A DNA stretch of 16,941 nucleotides, taken from contig CALBOT010000121.1 in assembly GCA_937896695.1 (NCBI GenBank), forward strand, positions 1 to 16,941. The letters are read 5' to 3'. Source of the stretch: an uncultured Candidatus Nitrosopelagicus sp. (GTDB lineage Archaea > Thermoproteota > Nitrososphaeria > Nitrososphaerales > Nitrosopumilaceae). The position numbers were made by a program, and so were the translations under genes. This document shows positions 1-8,284 of this stretch, piece by piece; position 1 is the first letter of the stretch; each line of letters begins with the position of its first letter. The notes beneath the pieces were generated by a model. That model saw only the letters and a list, made by a program, of their open reading frames with translations, did not search any database and was not told the DNA's origin.

Positions 1-66
1 AGAGACCACAGGGAAATTGCCATCAGACCACATCCACACGAATTTTATCTTTACTTTGATGTTTAA
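1..66 (+). CDS. possible C-terminal tail of a gene entering from the left
   Basis: The first 21 codons are open in frame 1 and end in TAA at 64-66. The peptide is rich in His, Pro and aromatic residues (ends HEFYLYFDV) and would converge on the minus-strand gene that ends at 72. Frame 2 is also open over this short stretch, to a TAG near 80, so the call rests on little. No family can be assigned to so short a tail. Confidence 0.3.
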   Translation, partial: RDHREIAIRPHPHEFYLYFDV

Positions 67-71
67 TTTAT

Positions 72-458
72 CTAAAGTATAGGATGGTTTGTTGATTCAT
101 AGATTAAAAGTAATGATATAATCATCATTCCTAATCCACCACAAACCATTATTGTAGTGAATTTCTGGCTTTTTATTCCCAAGAAAATAACTATCCCTCC
201 ACCAAGACCAAGAAAAATTGAAAGCATCCCAAAAATTACATTTTCAATTTCAGCACCAATTGTCAAAGGAGTGAATATGCCAGAGAGTAATGCAACAGCA
301 CCTACAATATAGACATATTTTGTACCCGATAAAATTAATGATTTTAAATCAAGAGAAGTTTTTCCAGAAGAAATTTCTTGTTCTTGAGATTCTATTTGTT
401 CATCTTTTTGGATAGGATCCTCTTTGGATTGATCAGAATATCGTCTGTGTTTTACCAT
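72..458 (-). CDS. small membrane protein of unknown function, three predicted helices
   Basis: This 128-residue protein has a hydrophilic, charged N-terminal part (residues 1-44, rich in Gln, Glu and Lys) followed by three hydrophobic segments at about 47-67, 74-95 and 101-120. The middle one is Gly-rich (LGLGGGIVIF). I do not recognise a family and see no catalytic motif. It lies 43 bases downstream of the thermosome gene on the same strand. A TATA-like element (TTTTAATCAA on the minus strand, 481-490) sits about 26 bases before its ATG, so it probably has its own promoter rather than depending on read-through. Topology is inferred from hydrophobicity only. Confidence 0.75.
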   Translation of the reverse strand: MVKHRRYSDQSKEDPIQKDEQIESQEQEISSGKTSLDLKSLILSGTKYVYIVGAVALLSGIFTPLTIGAEIENVIFGMLSIFLGLGGGIVIFLGIKSQKFTTIMVCGGLGMMIISLLLIYESTNHPIL

Positions 459-501
459 GATAATCTAGATTGGAATTTTATTGATTAAAATTTTTACTAA
501 C

Positions 502-2196
502 TTACATTCCCATGCCAGGTGGCATTCCCATTCCACCCATACCAGGCATTCCGCCCATTCCACCCATGTCAGGCATTCCGCCTTCTGCTCCTGGTGGAGG
601 TCCTGCAGATTTTGCAGTGGCTATAACATCATCAATTCTTAAAATCATACATGCAGCCTCTGTTGCAGCTGAAACAATTTGGTGTTTTACTGCTAATGGT
701 TCAATAATTTCTGTTGATTTCAAATTTCCAACTCTGCCTTTCATAACATCAATTCCTGTCCATTTCTCACCTTTGATTTGTTTTGCACGTAAATGAGTAA
801 GTGTATCAATTGGATCCATTCCTGCGTTTTCAGATAATGCTAAAGGAATTGCTTCTAATGCTTCGGCAAATTTTTCAGCAGCCAGTTGTTCACGTCCTTG
901 GAGTGATTTGGCCCAGTTTCTAATTTTTGTTGCTGCAAATGTTTCTGGTGCACCACCGCCTGCTACTACAGATGGCAATTCCATTACATCTCTTACAACC
1001 ATTAGTGAATCATGAACTGAACGCTCTACTTCATCTACAACTCTTTGTGAGCCAGCACGTAGTAGTAATGTTACAGATTTTGGATGTTTACAACCTTCAA
1101 CGAAAACCCATTTGTCTTCTTCAACTTTCTTTTCTTGTATTGAAGATGCAGAACCTAAATCTTTTTCAAAGAGATCATCCAAATTAGTTACAATTCTTGC
1201 ACCTGTTGCTTTTGCAAGTTTTGATAAATCACTTTCTTTTACACGTCTAACTGCTAAGATTCCTGCTTTTGACAAATAATGTTGTGCCATGTCATCAATT
1301 CCCTTTTGACATAATACCACATTTGCACCAGAACCAATAACTTTGTCAACCATTGTTTTGAGCATTTTATTTTCTTCGTCTAAGAATGCTTTCATTTGTT
1401 GTGGATTTGAAATGTTAATTTTTGCATCAGTTTCAGTTTTGTTAATTTCTAATGCGGCGTTTAAGAGAGCAATTTTTCCTTCAGTAATTTTCTTTGGCAT
1501 TCCAGAATGAACAATTTCTTTATCTAAAACAATTCCTTGTATGATTCTAGAATCTTTGATAGAACCGCCTGCTTTCTTTTCTACTTTAATATCATCAATG
1601 TCAACGGTGTATTTGTCACCACTCTGTTCGGCTACTGCTTTTACTGCTTTTACAATCATGTCTGCTAGCTGTTCAGAATCTTTTCTGACAAGTTTTGTTT
1701 GCATGGAAGTTTTTGCAATTTTTAATAAAACCCCATTATCTGTTGCAGAAACATTATCTGCAATTTGATCTAAGAATTCTTTTGCTTTTCTTCCTGCTTT
1801 TCTATACCCATCAACAATAATTGTTGGGTGTACGTCTTGTAAGACAAGTGCTTCAGCATGTTCTAGTAATGCACCAGCCAATACTACTGCAGATGTAGTT
1901 CCATCACCTACTTCATTATCAGTAGTTTTTGAAATTTCAACTAGCATCTTTGCTGCTGGATGTTGAACATCAATTTCTTTTAGAATTGTTGCACCATCAT
2001 TTGTAATTGTAACGTCACCTAGAGAATCAACTAGCATTTTGTCCATTCCTTTTGGACCTAAACTAGTATGAACAATTTCGGCAATAATTTTGGCAGCCGC
2101 AATATTGTTTTTCTGAGCTTCTCTTCCCTTTACCTGACTTGCGTCATCTTTGAGAACTACAACCGGCATGTTGCCTTTTGGAGTTTGTGCTGCCAT
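502..2196 (-). CDS. ths: thermosome subunit (group II chaperonin)
   Basis: This is a 564-residue subunit of the archaeal ATP-dependent chaperonin, the double-ring relative of eukaryotic CCT/TRiC that folds cytosolic proteins inside a closed cavity. ATP-site signatures are in place: GPKGMDK at residues 47-53, NDGAT at 66-70 and GDGTT at 97-101, with a VVAGGGAPE motif in the later equatorial part. The C-terminus is a flexible Gly/Met-rich tail of GGM repeats, typical of these subunits and thought to project into the cavity. Length fits the family (about 540-570). The ATG at 2196 lies about 25 bases after a strong TATATATTTT box, which supports this start and a leaderless transcript. Which of the paralogous subunits (alpha or beta) it is cannot be told from this window. 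Confidence 0.97.
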   Translation of the reverse strand: MAAQTPKGNMPVVVLKDDASQVKGREAQKNNIAAAKIIAEIVHTSLGPKGMDKMLVDSLGDVTITNDGATILKEIDVQHPAAKMLVEISKTTDNEVGDGTTSAVVLAGALLEHAEALVLQDVHPTIIVDGYRKAGRKAKEFLDQIADNVSATDNGVLLKIAKTSMQTKLVRKDSEQLADMIVKAVKAVAEQSGDKYTVDIDDIKVEKKAGGSIKDSRIIQGIVLDKEIVHSGMPKKITEGKIALLNAALEINKTETDAKINISNPQQMKAFLDEENKMLKTMVDKVIGSGANVVLCQKGIDDMAQHYLSKAGILAVRRVKESDLSKLAKATGARIVTNLDDLFEKDLGSASSIQEKKVEEDKWVFVEGCKHPKSVTLLLRAGSQRVVDEVERSVHDSLMVVRDVMELPSVVAGGGAPETFAATKIRNWAKSLQGREQLAAEKFAEALEAIPLALSENAGMDPIDTLTHLRAKQIKGEKWTGIDVMKGRVGNLKSTEIIEPLAVKHQIVSAATEAACMILRIDDVIATAKSAGPPPGAEGGMPDMGGMGGMPGMGGMGMPPGMGM

Positions 2197-2216
2197 AGAT
2201 CAAAACGTCAGATTTC

Positions 2217-2226
2217 AAAATATATA
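2217..2226 (-). promoter_or_regulatory. TATA box of the thermosome gene
   Basis: On the minus strand this reads TATATATTTT, centred about 26 bases before the thermosome ATG. It is the clearest TATA element in the window, fitting a highly expressed chaperonin gene. Confidence 0.7.
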
Positions 2227-2273
2227 GCTAGCTTCTTGCCTTTTCCAAAAAAATGGAAGAAAGATCGCTGTTC

Positions 2274-2280
2274 TTAAATT
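2274..2280 (+). promoter_or_regulatory. TATA-like element of glyA
   Basis: TTAAATT is centred 25 bases before the glyA ATG at 2302, the usual distance for a leaderless archaeal transcript. It is separate from the divergent thermosome box about 50 bases away. Confidence 0.5.
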
Positions 2281-2301
2281 AGGAAAATCAGGTTCAAAGT
2301 C

Positions 2302-3621
2302 ATGAGTGATTCAAACAAAGAATCGTATGATAAGGTATTTTCCAGTCTTGAAAAACACCATGAATGGTTTGATAATTCGATTCCATTGATTGCTAGTGAA
2401 AACATTCCTAGTCCGGCTGTCAGAGAGGCTGTAATGTCAGATTTTGGTAATAGATATGCCGAAGGTTGGCCTGGTGAGCGAGTATACGCTGGATGTACCT
2501 ACATTGATGAGGTTGAGATTCAATGTATGGAGTTGGCTCAAAAATTATTCAAAGCCGAATTTGCAGATGTCAGAAGCGTTTCTGGCGTGGTTGCAAACTT
2601 GGCAATTTATTCTGCTTATTCAAATCCGGGCGATGTTATGATTGCATCATCAATACCTGCGGGAGGACACATTTCACATGGAAAGAAAGAACATTCAGGA
2701 ACTGCAGGATTAGTTCACGGATTAGACATTGAGTTCTTTGCATTTGATCCTGAAGAAATGACATTAGATGTCGATAAGACAAAAGCTAAAGTTGAAGACT
2801 TGAAATCGCAAGGACGATTACCAAAAATTGCAATGTTTGGGGGTTCAGTTTTCTTATTCCCACACCCAGTAAAAGAACTAGCAGACTTTCTAAAAGGACA
2901 TGACATGCACATCAATTATGATGCAGCACATGTTGCAGGATTAATTGCTGGTGGAAAATTCCAAGATCCACTAAGAGAAGGAACAGATACAATGACAATG
3001 AGTACTCATAAAACTTTGTTTGGTCCACAAGGAGGATTAGTTTTAGGATTTGAAAAACATGCAGAACCAATCAAAAAAGCAATGTTCCCGGGATTAACAA
3101 GCAGTCATCATATTCATCACATGGGTGCAAAGGCAGTTGCATTTGCCGAAGCATTAGAATTTGGAACAGATTATGCAGAACAGACAATTAAAAATGCCAA
3201 AGCATTAGCTTCAGAGTTAAACAATGTTGGATTCAAAGTGTTAGGAGAGAAGAGAGGTTATACAGAATCACATCAAACAGTTGTTAACGTTTTAGATTAT
3301 GGTGATGGCGGAAGTATAGAAGCTGATTTAGAAAAAGCAAACATAATTGTTAACCGTCAACTAATTCCTGGAGATTTGAAAGCAAATCGTCACTATATGC
3401 ATCCGGGTGGAATTCGTTTAGGAACATCCGAAATCACTCGTCTTGGTATGAAGGAATCTGAAATGAAAGAGATTGCATTGTTGATTAAACAAGTTGTAGT
3501 TGATAAAAAAGATGCAGGTGAAGTTGCAGCACATGTTAAAGAGTTCAAGACAGATTTCAAGAAAACACAATACTGTTTTGATAACAAACTTGGTGCCTAC
3601 GAATACGTAAAATTACGTTAA
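2302..3621 (+). CDS. glyA: serine hydroxymethyltransferase
   Basis: This 439-residue PLP enzyme interconverts serine and glycine while passing a one-carbon unit to a folate-type or tetrahydropterin carrier in the cytosol. Family landmarks are present: SENIPSP near residues 32-38, the PGERVYAGCTYIDEVE stretch at 58-72 (family form PGKRYYGGCEYVDEVE), NYDAAH at 205-210 with the PLP-contacting D207 and H210, and STHKTLFGPQGG with the Schiff-base lysine at K237. The length fits archaeal SHMTs. Its stop codon overlaps the stop codon of the convergent DP2 gene (TTAA at 3618-3621), so the two share no spacer. Many archaea use a tetrahydropterin other than folate; the sequence does not show which is used here. 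Confidence 0.97.
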   Translation: MSDSNKESYDKVFSSLEKHHEWFDNSIPLIASENIPSPAVREAVMSDFGNRYAEGWPGERVYAGCTYIDEVEIQCMELAQKLFKAEFADVRSVSGVVANLAIYSAYSNPGDVMIASSIPAGGHISHGKKEHSGTAGLVHGLDIEFFAFDPEEMTLDVDKTKAKVEDLKSQGRLPKIAMFGGSVFLFPHPVKELADFLKGHDMHINYDAAHVAGLIAGGKFQDPLREGTDTMTMSTHKTLFGPQGGLVLGFEKHAEPIKKAMFPGLTSSHHIHHMGAKAVAFAEALEFGTDYAEQTIKNAKALASELNNVGFKVLGEKRGYTESHQTVVNVLDYGDGGSIEADLEKANIIVNRQLIPGDLKANRHYMHPGGIRLGTSEITRLGMKESEMKEIALLIKQVVVDKKDAGEVAAHVKEFKTDFKKTQYCFDNKLGAYEYVKLR

Positions 3622-6600
3622 TTCACAAAATCAGTTAACAACTGTTGAGAACCATCACCTTTTCCAAAGAGTAGTTCAATTTCATCTGATAACGTCATGA
3701 TTCTTCCTTTTAGATATGGGTCAACATCATATTTTGTGACTAATTTCTTTGCCAATGGGAGATATTTTTCAATTGACGGTCGAGTAATTGTTTGTAGTAA
3801 TTTGTGACCACATGTACATTTTTGAAGTAATGGCATTCGTCTGTACTTTGCACCACATGCTGTACAGCGGAACTTTTGTTTTGCATATGCACGAATATTT
3901 CCCATTATGTCAGGTATGAGATGTGTCTGTATTAGATATGAAACAATTTCTTTTGTTTCAACAGCATTAATGATATCTGCATTTTTAATTTGCAAATCAA
4001 GCTTGTCAACCATTGATTCAAGTGTTGAATATGCACTACGAGATTTTGATGATGTTAGAGTTGTTGTGTTATGTGTAAAGAAATGATCATAAAAGATGTT
4101 TTCAGAGCCGGCAGTATTTCGCATGGCCAAAGTTTCAATTGATAACGTGATTCCTGATTTTTCATGATTGTATGTTGATTCATAAAATTCAAGGGGAAAT
4201 TTCTTTGCTACCTCAAAATTATGTGCTTGAGGTTGCGCTTCGTGTGGTAGAACAATTGGTTGAATCAGCAATGGTGCATCCATTAATCCCCCAATTTTAT
4301 CAGATAGGAATTGCCGCGAAAAATTCAACAAAGCATCTAGTAATAGCATGACAGAATCTGCATCACCATCTGCATCTCGTCTTTTTGCCGAATGCCAAAT
4401 TGGACTTGCAAAACAGACATGGGTTTTGGTATATCCAATTAGTCGTCCTGTAATACCGACAGAGGTATGAGGTGCAAGGCCAATTACCAAATGCCCTAAC
4501 AAGTCCTGCGTATTTTTTAAATTATAAAACGATGATTTACCAAAAAATTTTTGCAGTTCAAAATCAATGTACTTTGATACATTCACAAGATATTCCGCAC
4601 TTTCTAAAGGAATGATTACATCTTGCATTTTTAGTTCAATTAATTGTTCATCATTTGTAATTGAATTTCCATCTATGTCTTTTTCATATCCAAGTTTTTT
4701 GATTTGTTCAACTGTTGTTCCAATCCAGGAAAGTTTGAAATGCGTTAAAGGAGAGTTTGTTGCATCAAATCTTACTGTCCCATCTTTGAACACCGAAAGT
4801 CCAAAGTTTTGTCTAATCAGTCCTTTTTCTAGCGGTTCAGGAATCTTTTCTTGGTTGATTAATTGTTCAACGCCCTTGAATGGCTGTTTTGCACGTATTC
4901 CAAGTTTTTCTTGTGCCGACATTAAACTTTGTTTTAATGGAAATTGTTTGTATGAAAATCCATTTGCGTCACGCTTACATTTTTCACAGTATGGTGTCTC
5001 TAGCTCATCTTTGCAGATTCTACAAATGTAGAATTTTGTAGTTTTGTTACCACATTTTGAACAAACTATACCAATTGAAGGAATGTTGCAATTATCACAT
5101 CGACGATTATTCAAATTTGAGAAAAATGATTCAGATTTTACTGATGCCTTTAGAATATCACGTGTAATTCCGCCTTTTTCAGCAACTGGAAATAAAACAT
5201 GAACTGGTGGTTTCATCAAACGGGGTGCAGCTTTTTCAGGTCTACCAATTCTAACACCAATTGATTTTGAAAATTTGTTTTTGATTTCAATTCCCGTACT
5301 TTGAGATAATAATTCCAAGATAGACCTAGAACTATCAAAATCCAAGGAATTTCCAAAAATCAAATGGTCTAAAATTTGAACATCTATCCCAGAAATTATT
5401 ATTTTATCATCTGTAACTTTGTGTGGGATGCCCAAGTTTTCGAAAATTTGTTTTTTTGATATTTCATAATGAATCTCATTTTCTGATTTCAATACGGGGT
5501 TTGTAATTTGCTTCAGATCGTCTATTGTGATAAAATTCCAATAATACAGAAATTTCGGATGTAAAGGAATTTTCAGTTCTTTTGAGAGTAAAATAGCCTC
5601 AACAAATGTAGGAGTCTTTGTTAAAAATTCGAGTCGAGAGTCATTTTCAGGAAGATTAGCCTTGAGGTATTCACTCCAAACTTCTTCTACCATAGGAGTT
5701 GGAATGAGTTCTGCATTATTTTCAAGAAAATCACCAAATGTGATTAAAATGTCGCCTAGATGAAGAATTTTTTCAATGTCATTTTTTATCTGAATTCCAT
5801 GTTCTGTACTTTGGATCTTTACTACTTCTCCTCCCTTCAATCTAACAATAGGTGTTTCAAGAGAATCAACAAACGCAACAGTTGCACCTTTACTTGGTTT
5901 GTCAAGTTTAATTTGTGTACCGACAGTAATTGTATGATCTAAAATTTCAGCTATAACAGGATGTAATCCTACACTGGCAAAACCTGTATTACATGCACGT
6001 CCATATCTGAGCCGAAATCCTCCAATTTTATTTGGCATGGATAAAACAGATCTGCCAGTAATGACTTCCTTCATGCGTTTTTCAGAGGCATCATCACCAG
6101 ATTCACCCTTTTGAACAGCACCTTGAATAGTGTGTAGCCAGTCCCATCCTTCTAAATTATATTTCTCAATTCGTTTAAGGAGTTTTTTTGATCTTCCAAT
6201 TAATCCATCATTTAAAACACGCAGTGCACCCCCCCTAACTCTATCAGTTTTGATTCGTGTCATGTTACGGTGATTAACCACTTCATCAGGATCTGTGCCT
6301 TCTCCTTCAAGTTCAACAGGTAAATTTGAGATTACAGTTTTGATGTCATCATCAGACACGTGGAATTGAAAACTTTGTTTTGCTTCACTTTCATAGATTC
6401 TTAATTCTTCAACAAACCGTCCGGTCTCATCATCAAAGCAATCAGCCTGATATTTTTCGAGACCAACTGCACGTCTCACATGATCAGCTATCAACATTGT
6501 AACAGCAGATTCTGTTCCTCCTGCAGATCTCATTGGTCCTGCAATTGATACAGAAAGATATTCAGAACCGTCTTTGTTATTTTTAATTTTAATCTCGCTA

Positions 6601-6995
6601 ATTCCTTGTAATGGTGCAATTGTGACACCTTCTGTTACTATGGCTAAGCCGACCCGGACAGCATGGTCTAGTCTGTCTTCCAAAGTTGCATCTGAAGATT
6701 GGTATTTTCCTAGGGCGATTTCTTTAGACATGATTAGAGCTGCATTTTCCTTGCCAGTTTTATCTAACAGTTCACGAAGAGGCGTAGCAATATCAATATC
6801 ATGCATTTTAGCTACTCGTTCCGCCAGATCAAATGCGATTTTCGGCTCTATTATTCCAGAAGAGTCTAAAAGCGTTGATTTTGCATCTGCTGCGGTCTCA
6901 AACTCTTTGTAGACCTGATTTTGGAGTTCATCATAATATTTGGAATAATTTTGAGGAAGGTTGATTCCTTTGACATATTTTGCAATGGTCGACAT
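3618..6995 (-). CDS. polC: DNA polymerase D large (catalytic) subunit DP2
   Basis: At 1125 residues this is the polymerising subunit of PolD, the replicative polymerase found only in archaea. The metal-binding catalytic signature DADGD is at residues 874-878. A cluster of eight cysteines in four CxxC pairs (C633/636, 645/648, 658/661, 670/673) and a C-terminal zinc finger (C1044, C1047, C1060, C1062) match the known zinc modules of DP2. The last residues, QQLLTDFV, fit a PCNA-interacting QxxLxxF motif. The reading frame is continuous, with no intein. The gene begins 8 bases after the GGGP synthase stop and has no separate promoter space or clear Shine-Dalgarno, so it is probably co-transcribed. 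The partner subunit DP1 is at 11634-13109, beyond the putative origin. Confidence 0.97.
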   Translation of the reverse strand: MSTIAKYVKGINLPQNYSKYYDELQNQVYKEFETAADAKSTLLDSSGIIEPKIAFDLAERVAKMHDIDIATPLRELLDKTGKENAALIMSKEIALGKYQSSDATLEDRLDHAVRVGLAIVTEGVTIAPLQGISEIKIKNNKDGSEYLSVSIAGPMRSAGGTESAVTMLIADHVRRAVGLEKYQADCFDDETGRFVEELRIYESEAKQSFQFHVSDDDIKTVISNLPVELEGEGTDPDEVVNHRNMTRIKTDRVRGGALRVLNDGLIGRSKKLLKRIEKYNLEGWDWLHTIQGAVQKGESGDDASEKRMKEVITGRSVLSMPNKIGGFRLRYGRACNTGFASVGLHPVIAEILDHTITVGTQIKLDKPSKGATVAFVDSLETPIVRLKGGEVVKIQSTEHGIQIKNDIEKILHLGDILITFGDFLENNAELIPTPMVEEVWSEYLKANLPENDSRLEFLTKTPTFVEAILLSKELKIPLHPKFLYYWNFITIDDLKQITNPVLKSENEIHYEISKKQIFENLGIPHKVTDDKIIISGIDVQILDHLIFGNSLDFDSSRSILELLSQSTGIEIKNKFSKSIGVRIGRPEKAAPRLMKPPVHVLFPVAEKGGITRDILKASVKSESFFSNLNNRRCDNCNIPSIGIVCSKCGNKTTKFYICRICKDELETPYCEKCKRDANGFSYKQFPLKQSLMSAQEKLGIRAKQPFKGVEQLINQEKIPEPLEKGLIRQNFGLSVFKDGTVRFDATNSPLTHFKLSWIGTTVEQIKKLGYEKDIDGNSITNDEQLIELKMQDVIIPLESAEYLVNVSKYIDFELQKFFGKSSFYNLKNTQDLLGHLVIGLAPHTSVGITGRLIGYTKTHVCFASPIWHSAKRRDADGDADSVMLLLDALLNFSRQFLSDKIGGLMDAPLLIQPIVLPHEAQPQAHNFEVAKKFPLEFYESTYNHEKSGITLSIETLAMRNTAGSENIFYDHFFTHNTTTLTSSKSRSAYSTLESMVDKLDLQIKNADIINAVETKEIVSYLIQTHLIPDIMGNIRAYAKQKFRCTACGAKYRRMPLLQKCTCGHKLLQTITRPSIEKYLPLAKKLVTKYDVDPYLKGRIMTLSDEIELLFGKGDGSQQLLTDFVN

Positions 6996-7003
6996 GTAGA
7001 AGG

Positions 7004-7744
7004 TTAGTTTTTGATGGCTTTGGCTATTTCGGTTAGTTTTTCCAAGTTATTACTATCCTCAAGGAGGGTTCCAATTACCAAAGCATCAGCCCCAGCATCA
7101 GTTAATGATTTTGCTGTTTGGGCATCACGAATGCCTCCACCAACAATTAGAAATCCTTGGAAGACTTTTCTCACAGTTGCAACCATCTCAGGAGTTACAT
7201 TGGTTTTTGCACCAGAGCCTGCTTCTAAATAGACAAATCTCATGCCAAAGAATTGAGCTGCTAAAGAGTATGCAGCTGCGATTTTCGGCTTATCAAATGG
7301 AATTCCTCTAACATTTCCCACAAACCAGGCAGATGTGCCTTCTCCAATAACCAAATAGGATGTTGGGAGAGGCTCAAGACCAAATTTGAGTACGTTTGGG
7401 GCACCAAGTGCTTGTGCTTGTGTAATGTAATACGGGTTTTCAGAGTTCATGAGGGAACTGAATAATATAGCATCTGCTTGAGGTACAACCCCAGTGATGT
7501 TGCCTGGAAATAGAATAATTGGAATATTTACCGCATTTTTGAGGTTCTTGACCACTTCAGCCATTTCCATCTGATCAGTTGCAGATGAGCCACCCACCAA
7601 TATTGATGCTGCACCTATTTGTTCAACATCTTTTGCTAGTTTTACGGCTGAATCTATCTTAGATACTTCTGAATCAATTAGTACGAACAATAATGGTGAT
7701 TTTTTACGCTCAGAAAGGAGTGTTTCTTCTACTTTTCCGGTCAT
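7004..7744 (-). CDS. geranylgeranylglyceryl phosphate synthase
   Basis: This 246-residue TIM-barrel prenyltransferase joins geranylgeranyl diphosphate to sn-glycerol 1-phosphate, making the first ether bond of archaeal membrane lipids. The phosphate-binding and family motifs are present: VGGSSATD in the N-terminal third, ILFPGNITGV in the middle, YLEAGSGA, and the C-terminal GGGIRDAQTA followed by GADALVIGTLLE. It belongs to the GGGP synthase/PcrB family and an archaeal host makes the GGGP role most likely. The ATG at 7744 lies about 26 bases after an AT element (7767-7774). DP2 follows after 8 bases in the same direction, so lipid synthesis and replication genes appear to share a transcript here. 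Confidence 0.95.
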   Translation of the reverse strand: MTGKVEETLLSERKKSPLLFVLIDSEVSKIDSAVKLAKDVEQIGAASILVGGSSATDQMEMAEVVKNLKNAVNIPIILFPGNITGVVPQADAILFSSLMNSENPYYITQAQALGAPNVLKFGLEPLPTSYLVIGEGTSAWFVGNVRGIPFDKPKIAAAYSLAAQFFGMRFVYLEAGSGAKTNVTPEMVATVRKVFQGFLIVGGGIRDAQTAKSLTDAGADALVIGTLLEDSNNLEKLTEIAKAIKN

Positions 7745-7766
7745 GATCCCCCTTCAAGGAAGACCC

Positions 7767-7774
7767 TTTAAGTT
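7767..7774. promoter_or_regulatory. TATA-like element between divergent genes
   Basis: TTTAAGTT (AACTTAAA on the minus strand) lies about 26 bases before the GGGP synthase ATG at 7744. It also lies about 39 bases before the TTG proposed as start of the plus-strand gene at 7809, so one AT element may serve both directions. A second candidate for the plus gene is GTATACA near 7789. Confidence 0.35.
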
Positions 7775-7808
7775 TTATTCAAGTACCGGTATACAGATTT
7801 GTATAGCT

Positions 7809-8171
7809 TTGAGTGACCCTACTAAATCTAATTTTTCTAATATTTTGAGAGAAATTATCAAAAAATCACTATTTACAGAGAGACAAATTGAAATTATTTT
7901 AAAATCAAAGAATCTTTCTGATGTCGAATTTACTATGACAAAAGGTGCCTATTACAGGCAGGTTTCTCAGTCCAGAGACAAGCTTTCAGGTTTGTATTAT
8001 TCATTCATAGTTCTAGGCATACTAGGCGTGGTTTTGCCTGATGATATTGATGTAATATCACAACTTTCCGAACGAATGAGTGTGATAAAAGATGGTGATG
8101 TTTTCCCTGAGAAAGAACAAGAAATCATTAGTGTGATAGAACGTGTCGTAAAGCAGACTACGGCTATGTGA
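7809..8171 (+). CDS. conserved-looking small protein, putative helix-turn-helix
   Basis: I place the start at TTG 7809, giving 120 residues beginning MSDPTKSN. The frame is open further upstream to an ATG at 7743, but that start would overlap the divergent GGGP synthase start codon and lie upstream of the shared promoter element, and the extra 22 residues look untranslated. Residues 20-58 (LFTERQIEIILK followed by TKGAYYRQVSQSR) resemble a helix-turn-helix: an ERQ-type helix, a turn and a basic second helix. Residues 62-76 form a hydrophobic helix, and the rest is charged and helical. No enzyme motif is visible. A DNA-binding role is inference only and no named family is recognised. Confidence 0.7.
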   Translation: MSDPTKSNFSNILREIIKKSLFTERQIEIILKSKNLSDVEFTMTKGAYYRQVSQSRDKLSGLYYSFIVLGILGVVLPDDIDVISQLSERMSVIKDGDVFPEKEQEIISVIERVVKQTTAM

Positions 8172-8174
8172 TTT

Positions 8175-8211
8175 GTGCCTAGAATTTATCATTCTGTGGT
8201 GTTATTGTGAT
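8175..8211 (+). repeat. degenerate origin-box-like element in the 8172-8284 gap
   Basis: GTGCCTAGA at 8175-8183 and GGTGTTATTGTGAT at 8198-8211 match exactly the two flanks of the origin box at 9756-9791, with spacing of 23 rather than 22 bases between their starts. The central GTGGAAAT core is not kept. This looks like a diverged or partial relative of the box, 1.6 kb from the main set, just after the stop of the preceding gene. Confidence 0.5.
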
Positions 8212-8284
8212 GAAACTTTGATTAATCTAAGTGTGAAATAATGTTGTCCAATCACGATAAATCACAAATTCCTCATGATATGTC

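Noticed and set aside
512..1187. Plus-strand open frames opposite the thermosome gene
   Set aside because: They are antisense shadows of a well-conserved gene; the Pro/Ile/Gly-rich one is merely the complement of the GGM tail.
4567..5031. 154-codon plus-strand frame inside DP2
   Set aside because: It lies opposite the zinc-cluster region of DP2 and has no family features of its own.
7743..7808. ATG start at 7743 for the HTH-like gene
   Set aside because: It would overlap the divergent GGGP synthase start codon and place the start before its own promoter element. TTG 7809 gives a natural MSDPTKSN start.
8011..8030. CTAGGCAT and CTAGGCGTG resembling a reversed origin-box flank
   Set aside because: They lie inside coding sequence for VLGILGVV, lack the TGGAAAT core and G-run, and are explained by codons.
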